Shown one piece after another: positions 1 to 11,423 of a stretch of 64,000 bases of DNA. The position numbers were made by a program, and so were the translations under genes. Source of the DNA: Echinometra lucunter (taxonomy: Eukaryota > Echinodermata > Echinoidea > Camarodonta > Echinometridae); the NCBI GenBank assembly GCA_029962745.1, contig CM057153.1, forward strand, positions 14,149,241 to 14,213,240. Reading direction: 5' to 3'. Every line of letters begins with the position of its first letter. Position 1 is the stretch's first letter. Below the pieces are notes generated by a model, which worked only from the letters and a program-made list of their open reading frames with translations, did not search any database and had not been told where the DNA came from.

Positions 1-1131
1 AACCTATGAGGGAGCGTAGCGACAGAGCGAAAGAAATGGAACTACTGTTAGATGCTAAATTATGGCAAAATACATGCAAAAACAAAGAAAATAAAACAAA
101 CGAAGCACTTAGAAATACCCCTAAATTTCGCAGTCCCATGATCCGAATTTTTTTTCTTTCTTTCTTCCGAGTATAATATGCTTATTTTGCATGGTTGTAT
201 GTAGTGCAATCTTATGATCCGAAATTTTCTCTTTTTTTTTTCTTGCCAGGGGGCCCATGTGAGGGGGGGGGGGAAATCGATTTTGTCCCCCACTTGAATG
301 ACGGGGGCCGGGGGGCAACTGCCTCGATCCTCTGCCTCCCCCCCCCCCCCCCTTTCCGGCTCCTATAACTCCGCAGGGCACGGGCTATAAACGATTTCAG
401 TGAAGCTGCTTAGAGCAGGTCATTGCCGGTTTTACGATGAGAATGATATGAACTATAAACGCACCCACTTGAATTAGTTGAAAAGGCCGATCTTGACAGT
501 AATGTAACTATGTTCAAGATGTCTTTAAATTTTTTACATCATTTAAAATGTTGGATACCAAGAGTGTTTATCTACCGTCTTGAAAAACGCCATTCCCCAC
601 CCAACTAGCGTATTTGAAAGGGAACGTTTGATTGGCCCAACCAAGAAAAAAAAAGGGGGGGGGGGGTTCAGTGAGGAAATAATTAATGATAATTAATAAC
701 AATAATAATTAGGTAAATTTATATAGCACAGTTACTATATGAATTATAACAGAGCTCCCAGAGTCCCAACAATGCTACTGCTTAAACATACAATAAAAAA
801 TACTGGTATAATCAAAAGCTTTTGAAAAAAGGTGAGTCTTCAACAAAACTTCTAAGACAATAACAGATGGGGCTTTTCTTATTTCAAGTGGCAGTTTACT
901 CCAACGTTTTGGAGCAGCACAACTGAGAGCACAATCCCCCTAGAGTTACTTGTGTTTTTTAAAATGAGGTAGCTTTATTAGAATCAGCTTGTCCTGTGTA
1001 CTTCGTAAGTTATGCATGTGGACATAGATTTGACTTAATTGATATCAAATCAGACAAGTGAATAGGAGTGACCATTCAGTGCATGCTTTGTAAACAAGCA
1101 AAAGTATCTTAAATGCAATTTTTCTTCCTTA
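1..1131. other. Left-edge intergenic repeat-rich DNA
   Basis: No gene is supported here. The stretch has long G/C homopolymers (near 265-275, 340-352 and 655-667) and, at about 700-935, a dispersed repeat resembling the one at about 5900-6120: both begin with an AAT/ATA-rich run, then a block naming a 'tagcac/tagagcac' start and a 'ttttgga' block about 180 bases later. The short open frames are low complexity and have no recognisable domain. Confidence 0.5.
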
Positions 1132-1513
1132 CACACTAAGAAAAAAAAAGGTACAATTTTGCACCCTTCAAATGCAACACTTGGAGCTCCTTCTTGGTTG
1201 CAACTTTGCACCTTTACAAGCTTTTTGAACCTTTAAGGGTACAGTTAGCTACATTTTGCACCCTGAAGGGTGCAGAGTTGTACCCTTTTGGGGAAGGTGC
1301 AAATTTGCACCTTTTTGTACGCAAAAATTTCTGCACCCTAAAAGGTGTAAAGTCGCACCTTTTAGGGTGCAAACGGGCATTTCCGACTGCAAACAAGAAC
1401 AAAAAGGTGCATTTTTGCACCTTTTTCGTATAGGGTGCAAGATTGCACCCAAAAAAGGTGTTGCCAGTGTTGCATTTAGAGTGCAAACTTGCACCTTTTT
1501 TTTTCTTAGTATG
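1132..1513. mobile_element. GGTGCAA/TTGCACC foldback MITE, copy 1
   Basis: About 380 bp built almost wholly of short inverted units of the type GGTGCAA...TTGCACC at roughly 20-bp spacing. Its ends are inverted: CACACTAAGAAAAA on the left and CTTAGTATG on the right, each next to TA (1130-1131 and 1514-1515), as for a TA-target element. A second copy in reverse orientation lies at 30151-30520. No coding capacity: the overlapping frames on both strands arise because the sequence is nearly self-complementary. Confidence 0.8.
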
Positions 1514-1819
1514 TATTAATTCAAACGTTCATCAACTCGGTGTAAAAACTAGATAATAAACGGTTTCTTTAAAACTTTCTGCTTGGTCCCAGGCACCGGC
1601 GTAAATCCGTTTCCAGGAGTGGGGGGGGGGGGGAATGATCAAAATATTTTGCCGAAATTTCTTGGGCAAACTCGAGTACACACACTTACCCGCCCGCACA
1701 CACCCCGCACACATACTATGTTTTATTTTCAAGTTCAGGTTTTTATTTCCGACATAACACGAGACATATATCCTTCTTTTTTAAAAACAAAAATATCGTA
1801 AATTAACATACACTATTTT

Positions 1820-2180
1820 GCGAGCGACCCAGGCGATCGAGCCAAAATAACCAAACGAAGTCAATTATTTTGTCATCAAAATACACTTTAGGCCTATAAG
1901 ATATTTAAATAGTATATTTAGTTACCTCACTACCAAATAATACCTCGCTGGTCCAATTGTTGTCTGCTATCCCAAACCACTCTGTTTCCAATTACGAGCG
2001 AACGAAGCGAGCGAGGAAAAACACACTCTTTCTATGATAACGTATCATTTCGTCATCAAAAATACACCACGTGCCTATATCAGATATTCGGCCAGCCCCC
2101 TTCCATGCCCAATTCGTTTGCCTTCCCAAATCATTCTTTATCTAGATTATGAGTGAGCGCAGCGAGCCAGGAAAAAAATA
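1820..2180. repeat. Units with 'gcgagcgaagcgagcgag' motif
   Basis: Two degenerate repeat units, each with a gagcga/agcgag block, a 'cgtcatcaaaatacac' block and an 'agatat' block. The same units recur near 3360-3560, 3960-4400, 45840-46700, 50320-50345 and 52020-52260. They look like the internal tandem unit of a non-autonomous hAT family. Confidence 0.55.
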
Positions 2181-2239
2181 TACAAAATACACTATAGATG
2201 GTGATAATGTATACACCTCCCTGTAGAGTTTGAGGGGGT

Positions 2240-2960
2240 GCTGCTCGTTATTCCAAGGTTCGTTATTCTGAAGGTTCGTTTTGCCGAAGGTTCGTTATTC
2301 CGAAGAAGCAAAAAACATATACCTGCAGGTTCGTTAATCCGAAAATGGGGTTCGTTTATCCGAACATTTGCTGCATTAATCTGAAGGTTCGTTATTCCGG
2401 AGGTTCATATTTACCTTGATATACCGAACTTATTTGCCTCTCTGCATCCCCTTGGAAAAATATCTTCGTACGCTACTAACTGCATGCGAAGGGTTAAAAG
2501 AAGAGGTTTATATGAGAAAACTGTATCCGGGTCGTAACATAATTCCGACGGTTCGTTATATTCCGAAGGTTTTTTTTCCGAAAATATATAGGCTTTGATA
2601 TACCGAAGATTCGTTATTCCGAAAATAAAATAGGGTTTATTAATCCGAAATGAAATAAGGTTCATTAGTCCAAAAATGAATTAAGGTTCGTTAATCCGAT
2701 CGGAAGTGAAATAGGGTTCGTTAATCCGAAAATGAAATAAGGTTCGTTAATTTGAAAATAAACCATGTTTGAATTACGATCCTCCTTTCGTTTTTCAATT
2801 AAGGAACCTCATTTTATTTTCGGATTAAAGAATCCTTTTTCATTTACGGAGAACTAAACCTTCGGAATAACGGACCGTAGAAATAACGAACTTCGGAATA
2901 ACGACCCTTCAGAGTATTCGAACCTTCGGAATAACAAACTTTCGAAATAACGAGCTGTAA
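2240..2960. repeat. Palindromic GTTCGTTATTCCGAA satellite, copy 1
   Basis: The left half is many imperfect repeats of GGTTCGTTATTCCGAAG or GGTTCGTTAATCCGAAAATG. From about 2800 the same motif runs in reverse complement (TTCGGAATAACGAACC). The whole is a long foldback of short tandem repeats, with a less regular stretch at 2400-2560. The related copy is at 24609-25092. The short frames across it are by-products. Confidence 0.75.
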
Positions 2961-3719
2961 TCAATTCGAGGACAGTGGACGCTTCGCTGCAAAAATATTA
3001 TGAAATTTGGGCATCTGCTGCTGCAATATGAGCAGGCCCCTGGGAACGATTTTTTTTTCACAGGGGGTGCTAAGCCCCTGAACCACATGTTATGTTACCG
3101 CACATTAAGCAAGCAGTGTTTTAGTATTCGGGGAACATGAAGGGGGTGGGGGTGTAAGTTATGCTGCATTCTAAGTCAAATCTATGTACTCCCCCCCCCC
3201 CTCTCACACCTAACACAAGAATTTATTTTCAAACAATATCGCAGATGTATATTTTTATTATCTTGATGAAACATTTAGGGGTTGCGAAGTGATTTTTGAT
3301 TATTTTTTTTTGGGGGGGGGGAGGGGAATGACCCTTCTTTCTAGATTACTATGAACCACTTTGTTTCTAAAGTTTGCGAGAGAGCGAAGCGAGCGAACCG
3401 AAAATTATAGACTTCTTGAAACTTATTCTTAAGAAAGATCGATATGTTATTTTGTCATCAAAAATACAGTGTGGGCCTACAAGATATCTGAAGCGGAGTG
3501 AGTGAGCCAAAATAGCCATTCTTGTTATGAAAGAAAATGTTATTTGGTCATAAAAAAGAGCCGCTGTAGGTCTACTAGATATCTGAATGACATGATCACC
3601 TTGCTGCCAAATATGACTTTATTTTGGCACCTCGCTGGTCCAGTTGTTTGCTGTCTCGCAAAACAACTCTGTTTATAATGATATCATAAGCCAGCAAAGA
3701 TATACACATTCTTTTGACG

Positions 3720-3910
3720 ATATTATTTCGCGTATCAGGACAACTCCCCCGGGAGGAAAACTCCTCTAGGGACTGGGGGAGCTGTCCTTGGGGAGTTGTC
3801 ACCCGGGAAAAGTATTCTCCGGGGAGAGTTGCCCTCGGGGGAGCTGTCCTCCAGGGGAGCTGTGCTCCAGGGGAGTTGTCAGGTGTGAATCGTATCGGGG
3901 GAGTTGTCCT
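3720..3910. repeat. GGGGGAGTTGTCC minisatellite
   Basis: About ten imperfect repeats of 15-20 bp around the core GGGGAGTTGTCC or GGGGAGCTGTCC. It has no relation to coding sequence and sits inside the larger insertion. Confidence 0.6.
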
Positions 3911-3939
3911 AGAACCATTATTTCGTCATTGAAATACAC

Positions 3940-4420
3940 TTAACATGATTAGAAAATGTACATTCGGTCACCTCACTTGCCGGATTTTAAAAATTAATTT
4001 ATTATCATTTTGTTTTACTTTCCGAAACCATCCTGATCTAAATGTCATACGAACCAGAGCAGCGAGCGAGGAAAAATATACACTTTTTGTAGGTAGAAGT
4101 GATAATAATTCGTCTTTGAAAATAAGATAATTAAATTTGTTCACCTCGCTTGCCCAATTTGTTTGCTTTCCAAACCGTATGCTGTATCTATCATACGAGC
4201 GAGCGCAGCGAGAGAGGAAAAATATGCACTTTTGTAGGTAGAGGTGATAATTCGTCATCATAATACACAATGGACCTATAAGATATCTAAATTCGGTCAC
4301 CTCGCTTCATCATGTATCTAAATATCATACGAGCGAGCGTAGCGAGCGAGACAAAAAAATGCTCTTTTTCATGGTCGTCATCAAAATACGATATAATCCT
4401 CTATATGATATCTAAATTGA
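3940..4420. repeat. Tandem 'cgagcgagcgcagcgag' units, about 140 bp
   Basis: Three consecutive units. Each has 'atcatacgagcgagcg', 'gaggaaaaatatgcac', 'gataattcgtcatc' and 'tcacctcgcttg' blocks in the same order, spaced about 140 bp. It is the same family as the array inside the hAT element at 45637-46982. Confidence 0.65.
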
Positions 4421-4911
4421 TCACCTATCTGCAAAATATGAAGCTATTTGGGCACCAAGCTTGCAGTCCTAAACCATTTTGTGTCTACAAGTCAGCAAAG
4501 CGAGCTATACCGAAAAGCTCTATTTTCCTTAAAAAGTAGATTTGTCACCGAAATACAGATGACTTTTATAATGTGTCATCTTCCTGCAGAATTCCATGAT
4601 ATTCGGGCATCTCGCTGCTGCAATAAGAGTGCTTGCTGCGAAAACATTTTGTTTATTTCTATATTTATGAGTGAGAAAAGTTTCAGTTCAGTTCAAACAC
4701 ATTTATTTCCAGTTATTCAGATAAACAGGAAAATAATGAAACAACAAATTGACATTCTTGGTATTGATAACAAAATATGACTATACAATCATCGTAATTA
4801 CATAAATAATTGGAGGACACACCTCTAAAAGACTTTATTGCACAGCTAAGAGCACAAAGCCCCGCGCAATTTGCTCAGAGTATAATCATCAATGTTTCAT
4901 ATTTAAATCTA

Positions 4912-4959
4912 TGCTGCATAAAGAAAATTATAATAATGTTATAATTTTCTTTATGCAGC
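4912..4959. repeat. Near-perfect 48-bp hairpin
   Basis: TGCTGCATAAAGAAAATTA is followed after a few bases by its exact reverse complement. It is a compact inverted repeat of the MITE-core type; nothing suggests a coding role. Confidence 0.7.
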
Positions 4960-5479
4960 AGTATATTGAAATATTATGAAAAAGATGGAGATGGGATGGG
5001 AATGATTATAATATGAAAATAAAGAAAATTATGAAGAAGATGAAGATGGGATGGGAAAATAACTTATTCTGATGGGTGTTGTGTTACCCCTCATAAAAAT
5101 CAGGGAGTGCTGCAGCACCCCCACCCAAATTAGCCCTTTGGGGGGAGGGCGCTCCGCACGCCCTCAAAAATTCCCGGGGATGCTGCAGCACCCCCCACCA
5201 CCCTCGGCTCCTAGAGGCCTGATTATGAGCGATTGCTGATCGAAAACATCTTGCTTCTAGATTTTATGAGCTAGTGAAAATTGATTCGTGATTTTAGTAA
5301 CGTGCAATTTATCGGCATCTTCCGTTCTCCCAGAGGGTATGATAGGAATAGGCTGATATAGTCATAAGCTACTCGAATTCTTGCAGTTATAACTAACATT
5401 GATTTATGAGTAGAAGAATAGCATAAACATTGGATAGAAAGACAAGATGAAGACTTACTTCAGAATAGTAATACATGTA

Positions 5480-5711
5480 CACTCTTAAAAATTCCGGGGC
5501 AGATTGACCGGGAAAATAGTCCGTTGGGGCCAAACTCCATTCCGGGTCAAAAAATGACCCGGAATAGGGTCTTGGAGACTTGTTTCTGGGTCACATTTGA
5601 CCTTATTCCGGGTTATTTTGACTTTAATCCGTGTCATTTTTTGCCCGGAAAGGAGTGTGGCCCCAACGGACTATTTTCGGGGTCAAGTCTGACTCGGATT
5701 TTTTAAGAGTG
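5480..5711. mobile_element. TA-target MITE with CACTCTTAAAA ends
   Basis: A 232-bp element. The left end is CACTCTTAAAA and the right end TTTTAAGAGTG, flanked by TA on both sides (5478-5479, 5712-5713). Subterminal parts are also inverted ('actattttcggg' against 'ccgggaaaatagt', 'ccgttggggcc' against 'ggccccaacgg'). No coding capacity. TA duplication points to a Tc1/mariner-type source of mobilisation (inference). Confidence 0.8.
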
Positions 5712-6253
5712 TATAACCAGTATTGGTTCAGATACTGGAAATATGAGTGAGCGAAGCGAGCGAGCGCTTCCAGGTTTTTCCCCAAGTATTTTTTATTCCT
5801 CTTTTCCCCTTCTCTTTCCTTCTCTTTTTTTTAAGGGGATGAACAGGGGGCCATTGCCCCCCTGTACCCCCTGTCTATGCCAATCAATAATAATGATAAT
5901 AATATGATAATAATAAACTGTCACTTATAGAGCACAAACTACTCTACGATTTACATACAGCTCTCCAAGATTACACAACTACAATATACAAACAGAATTA
6001 GATCCCGCTTAAATAATTCTGCAAATGAACACGATCGTAAATGAGCTGGCAAACTATTCCACAGTTTTGGACCACAAAAATCAAAGCTAGCTTCACCCTT
6101 CTTCGAACTGATGTGGGAGGATTGATTACAATATCATTTCTTGTTTAAAAGTGATCCGCCCTTTCGAAAAAAGGTGTGGTGTGGGGGGAGGGGTCCATGA
6201 AATAAAAGGATCATTGTGATCGAGAGCTACGTCAGCTTCATTCTTTAATTTTT

Positions 6254-6256
<3 letters not shown>

Positions 6257-6316
<60 letters not shown>
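6257..6316. repeat. (TA)n microsatellite
   Basis: About 30 TA repeats immediately beside the perfect inverted repeat at 6318-6440. Three further TA tracts follow at about 6489-6520, 7037-7107 and 7350-7411, each touching a different repeat boundary. Confidence 0.9.
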
Positions 6317-6317
<1 letters not shown>

Positions 6318-6318
<1 letters not shown>

Positions 6319-6440
6319 TGAAAGAAATGAAAATGGGAGAATAATAATTGCGTAGCTTCCCCGATGTTCCCCAGAGCTGTCATCCATTTTCCATTGGGGA
6401 AGCTACGCAATTATTATTCTCCCATTTTCATTTCTTTCAG
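6318..6440. mobile_element. Perfect 45-bp inverted repeat MITE
   Basis: Arms 6318-6362 and 6396-6440 are exact reverse complements over 45 bases, beginning CTGAAAGAAATGAAAATGGG, with a 33-base spacer. A (TA)n tract adjoins the left arm, and another lies just beyond the right arm. Perfect arms mean a recent insertion or active correction between arms. A transcript would fold into a long hairpin. Confidence 0.8.
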
Positions 6441-6486
6441 TGTTTAAGGGAGTTGACAAAGTTGTTTGCATTTGTCAAATTTCTTT

Positions 6487-6522
<36 letters not shown>

Positions 6523-6585
6523 CACGCAGATGGAGTGCAAGCTACCATGGTAATTTTAGCGCACTGAGATGGTTTCACTGAGAAG

Positions 6586-6593
<8 letters not shown>

Positions 6594-6641
<48 letters not shown>

Positions 6642-6680
6642 GGAGAGAAGAGAGGGGGAGGGAGAGAGCGAGGGAGATGG
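6594..6680. repeat. (GA)n / G-run simple repeat
   Basis: About 18 GA repeats, a run of 12 G, then imperfect GAGAGGGAGAGAGC. It is a low-complexity polypurine tract and the Arg/Glu frame across it is spurious. Confidence 0.9.
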
Positions 6681-7036
6681 AGAGAGATAAAGCGACTATG
6701 CACCAACAATACCGCGTGAAACTGGGTTTGGCAAGAAGATGCAAAGCGATTACGAAAATTTATTATTACTTGAATTTATTATTTATTTTATGCTCTGCCT
6801 CATCACGGACATCGAGCACTCTTAAGTTTATAAGGATAGCATTCACCAAGTGTGTGTGTGTGTATATATATATATACACACACACACACGGATTTTGATT
6901 TACATCTTTTTGTCACACCGTGGGCACTGACGAAGAGTGTGACTTCGCCTTTCATTTTTGAGAGCTATGCTCCGTTTTCTTTTAAAATCTATGATTTTAT
7001 TTTTTATGGCATTCTACTACCAACTCTGATTCTTAT

Positions 7037-7039
7037 ATA

Positions 7040-7107
<68 letters not shown>
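7037..7107. repeat. (TA)n microsatellite
   Basis: An uninterrupted TA tract of about 70 bases, bounding the left side of the relic at 7108-7260. Confidence 0.9.
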
Positions 7108-7110
<3 letters not shown>

Positions 7111-7260
7111 AAAGTAGATAGTGTTCTGCTCGGAGTTGGTGATATCAAGAACTAAAAAACGAATAAAAAACTCCGTAAACCAAAGAAATTTCACGAATTT
7201 TCGCCCTTAGGGCTTTATCAAGTGTTTAATGTCAATTTGAAAATGCGTCGTTTATCATGA
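7108..7260 (-). mobile_element. Possible Penelope-like element relic
   Basis: On the minus strand there is a block GCCC-TAA-GGGC followed by GAAAATTCGTG and a T-rich tail ending in the (TA)n tract. A short stem followed by GAAA resembles the degenerate hammerhead-like motif described in terminal repeats of Penelope-like retroelements. The upstream core (TTGATAA instead of CTGATGA) is degraded. No reverse transcriptase is present. The assignment is tentative. Confidence 0.35.
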
Positions 7261-7345
7261 TAACAGCGCGCACACTCTGCTGAAGTCCTAGGCGTATAGC
7301 GCACCAGACAGAGTGGCGCACATTACGTAACAAAGAAGTACATGA

Positions 7346-7349
<4 letters not shown>

Positions 7350-7411
<62 letters not shown>
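7350..7411. repeat. (TA)n microsatellite
   Basis: A TA tract just inside the right end of the 1594-7439 insertion. The compact copy at 50161-50562 has 'gatatatcccc' at the equivalent place, so the tract may be an expansion of that internal TA run (inference). Confidence 0.9.
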
Positions 7412-7413
<2 letters not shown>

Positions 7414-7439
7414 AACCACCCCCGGGATTTACGTCAGTG

Positions 7440-8056
7440 GTCCCAGGGCATGACCCGCAAAAAGGGTTTGCTTAACATCTTTAGTGGCAGTTCCAACAAA
7501 CAAATTGAACTTAAAAATATAAATTAATGGATTATAATCATAATCTTATAGGCCCTATGTAGATTAAATAATGCACTCGGTCAACAATTAAGCCTGAAAA
7601 ATAGTAATGATAATGAATAATAATGATACTTTAAATGCCAAATGAAATGTGATGGACCTTTTTGTTCGCTCACAAGCAACCATGATGAACTTGAATACCG
7701 CCCACGACTCGCCATTAAAAGCCATGAAATAAACAATATAAGAAAGAACGTCCGCCGGGCCCCCTCCCCTTCGCCATCCACCCATATTATCTGAGGTTTC
7801 CCAAAACTTCTTGCTGAAGGCATGGGTCACCGCTGGCTGTCGGATGTTTTGCCCCCCCCCCCCCCCCCCATGACCCCAAGTCTTATAGAGTATATCAATG
7901 CGTGCATGCCAAAGTCTCTGCCATTATTGTTTCATGCCTTGCATGGATCATTATTATAGACCGTGATCCATGCACGAACTGACTCTACAGTGTAGGCTTA
8001 ATACATCTCGGATCAAAAGGAATAACAAGGTAAAATACTTCTTGTCAGCTGGCTGC

Positions 8057-8093
<37 letters not shown>

Positions 8094-10018
8094 GAATTCG
8101 CTTTTTACAGACGTCTCTCGAGATAAGTATAAAACTATACTGTCGATTATTATACATAGGCCTATTGCCCGCATTGTCTTGTTGTCGAGCGTACTTCAGG
8201 GCCACCGTATATAAGCTGTGACCGGTGTCATAGTCGATTTGTTCCGGACAGTCGATTGGATCCTCCTGAACCAATCGGCTGAATATTTACCCGCCGATTA
8301 GATCCGCTTTGGTCGACTAAATGCGGTCGTCATAGGCGATTGGTTCCGACCAGGCGATTGGTTCCTTTCGACCATTCGACGAAGGATTTAGCTGCGAAGG
8401 CGTTCCGAATCTCTATTGTGCTAACGTATCACGTCATGGTAACACCCCTAAAGAAAAGTGTACTCTTCTGGTCACCTTTTGGAGCCAATCAAACTCCTCC
8501 AAATCAGCCACACGTTGCCTATTTCAGAATTTGGTATTTGTTCATAAGGAGGGGGCGGGGGTCAGTGAATAAGGTCAGTTGTGTGAAGTTATGGATGCCA
8601 AGGCGTATGCTTGTGGGGGGGGGGGGGGGGGGGGGGGGCGCATGGCGAGGAATGGGATTTGTATTCCGATAACTCTATTCTGTCTATAAAGTTATTCTCT
8701 TATTCATTCGTTCCCATTTTTTGGGGGGGGGGGGGCCGAGGCGGGGTCAAAATTTGAAATGTTTTAACACACATCTATAAATTTTACTCTCATTCATTAA
8801 ATGAACACGATGTATCAAATTAGCTTCTGCGTCAGCTGTTATATTGGTAATTCTAGAATCCTTCTTCATACTCTTATTTCAGTTTGTTCTATGTGTCTAT
8901 ATATTAATTAATGCATTCATGTATCGGAGGCTGGTCATCCGATTCGGTTCCAAATTCTCTCACCAATTTTTCCCCCTTTTTGATCGCTTGTTCATTCTAA
9001 ATTCACCAACTTGAATTTCCCTACTTTTAAGTCAGCTGAAGGGTTGATTATAAACGAAGCCTCCATGCTTTTCGGGCTGACCTGGAAGTTTTTTTTATGG
9101 TTAAATGTATAATATATATTCTTTGCTTTTGAAATATCAAACCCTGATTTTATTCGCCTTCCTCTTTTTTTTTTTTGTTTGTTTGTTTGTTTGTTTTTTT
9201 TATACTAAAAATGAAGGGGAAAGGGTTCCTTTCTGTTCAGGGGTCCATTTACACTTAAACGAGTTTTTAATCTTTTTCACACCCTAATATTTGTGTGTTT
9301 GCTAAAATAACAGCCTACATTTTTTTTCATGGATACTAGTAGTATCCATGATTTTTTTCAAACACTGGTGGCTTTTTCTGTTAAGGGGCCCAATGACTCC
9401 CTAAATGTTATAAGTGTCAAAGTACAATTCTAACGATTCTTTCCCTCATCAAAAAAGAGTGAACGCATTCACTCTGTTACGGGTGAATTTGAGAAGGAGG
9501 ACAAAACGATTTCATTTCACGGCTAGAAATTTCAAAAGTGTTACTTTTACCCCCGCTCTTTCCTACTTTGCTCCATCAAGATTTAGTTAAATTCATTTTC
9601 ATTTCAGAGAAATTTCAGAGAAAAAGAATATACAATACGGTACAAAGCAAATATCACTGTCGAGATCGACATGGTTGCAGTTTTATCTGCCATGGCCTGT
9701 ACGGAGTATCCAAGCCGCAGCGATTCCGATTAAAAACAATAATGGTATTAATTGCAAAGCCTGTCCCCTGTCATTAAGATCATTACGATCAATGGCGGAT
9801 TTAATAGGGAGGGGGAACTAGACAGTGCCCCTTTTGAGAGCCAATTGATGTGACTGAATAACAGAGTCTCTGCGTCTTGATTATTATAGACCTTTACCTT
9901 TACCGCATTTACCTCCATTTCGGAATAATAAAATGATAAAAATATGAAATATAATATTCATACACAAACAAGGATAAATTACAGATTTTAATCTTTTCTT
10001 GTTTTTTTAAGAACTCAT
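7440..10018. other. Intergenic stretch, no supported gene
   Basis: It contains poly-C/poly-G runs (about 7852-7869, 8617-8638, 8724-8733), a (TTG)n tract at 8057-8092 that yields a false poly-Gln frame on the minus strand, a TTTG run near 9175-9195 and a small palindrome 'catggatactagtagtatccatg' at about 9328. I see no splice-consistent exon. Confidence 0.5.
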
Positions 10019-10346
10019 GGGGGTGTTTCATAAAGCTGTTCGTAAAGTTACGCATGACTTTACGAACAACTTGAATAATGAAGTGCTAAATGGGATACCC
10101 AAAATTATTCCTGATGTTTTAACAAAGTGTGCTGACTGTGTTTCCTATATAATCTCAATTTAATTGTGGCAAAAAATTTAATTCGCAATAAAAGTGTTTG
10201 TGAACAATAGTAATATTAATCTACATCTGCATATTTCACCTTTAGTTGATGCGATTTTAATGATTTAGAATCACATTTGACTTATCATATTCAAGTTCTT
10301 CGTAAAGTCATTCATAACTTTATGAACAGCTTTATGAAACACCCCC
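10019..10346. mobile_element. MITE with GGGGGTGTTTCATAAAG ends
   Basis: A 328-bp element. The left end GGGGGTGTTTCATAAAGCTG is mirrored by CAGCTTTATGAAACACCCCC on the right. Subterminal blocks ('ttcgtaaagttacgcatgac' against 'gtcattcataactttatgaac') are also roughly inverted. The centre is AT-rich and non-coding. Confidence 0.8.
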
Positions 10347-11423
10347 AGGTTCAATTACGTGTCAGTATACATTCAAAATCGCCTGCAATGCATAGTAGCA
10401 TTTCTTTAGATGGAAGACTTTACTAATTTTATGCATAGTTTTTGAACAAAATTTTCCCTTGATAGCTAGTTTGCCATAGGCTTGTCTGACATAGCAAAAA
10501 CTAATTTATGTAAACTGGATTCCATCTACTCAGATGCCATGATGCTTAACAGGTGAACTGAGTAGTTGCAATGGTAACCAAGGGTTCTGGAGAGAAACTT
10601 TGTGCTTAAATTTGAATACATTAGCAAACAGGTCTATTTTCTGCGCTTAAAGTGGTGTTGCTGTGCCGGACAAGCCTGTGGCAAGATCTTAGGTTTTCGA
10701 GGGAGACTTACTCTAGATGTATGCGTAAATAAATAAGCAGCTCTATTTTTAATCAGAGAATAAAATAGGCATCGTACAGTGCTCACGCTTTGCTCCTGTA
10801 AGCCTACTATTCTTTGCTCACAAAAGTGCTCTCATATTTCAGCTGCATGTGCGATGCACAGTGCATCCTGCTCAGAATCAATTCGCCTACTGAAATATGG
10901 CATATAATACACAGAAAGTTAGCCTTAATTTGTCGAGTGAAAATTTAATGAAGTAGGCCTATTAAACCCAAGTATCCAAACCTTCAAGCATGGTAATTTG
11001 GGGAAATGTCATATAACATACTTAATTGCAGATAACTCAATTCCACGTCTTTCGTCTTTCATCATCCGTGCAAACTTCAGTATCGGATGACTTTCGAGTA
11101 AAAAAAAAACCCACAACAACCCCACAAAAAAACAAAAAAAAAATCCCCTACATCTCATAGCAGTAAGCTGATTTATAGCTGGTTGAGACAGGTAGTTGCT
11201 TCTGATTCGTCAATATCAGGGAACGATTGGGAGCTTCAAACTATGACAATCGGCGGATTACCCCAAGCCGTTCCAGAAACGTTATCTCTTTCAAGATACG
11301 CTATGAGTTGAATCATCATCGCTCCCGCTACGACTTAAGCTGTACGTGTGTGCAAAGCCATCATTCTTTAAATTCCACCGCTCTTCTTTCCACTTGACAC
11401 CTTAAGGTCCATATTATCTTAGC

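Larger units (their letters stand above)
1594..7439. mobile_element. Large hAT-like insertion with 8-bp target duplication
   Basis: The left end reads CACCGGCGTAAATCC and the right end GGGATTTACGTCAGTG, the same terminal inverted repeats as the compact 402-bp copy at 50161-50562. The 8 bases outside each end are identical (GTCCCAGG at 1586-1593 and 7440-7447), the target-site duplication length of hAT elements. The first few hundred bases also resemble the compact copy (G-run, CACAC-rich stretch, 'gcgagcga' motif). Inference: a short non-autonomous hAT element grown to 5.8 kb by later insertions and microsatellite growth. No transposase frame is visible. Confidence 0.6.

Noticed and set aside
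7954..8274. Minus-strand frame with poly-Gln
   Set aside because: The Gln run comes from a (TTG)n microsatellite; no splice sites or homologous domain around it.
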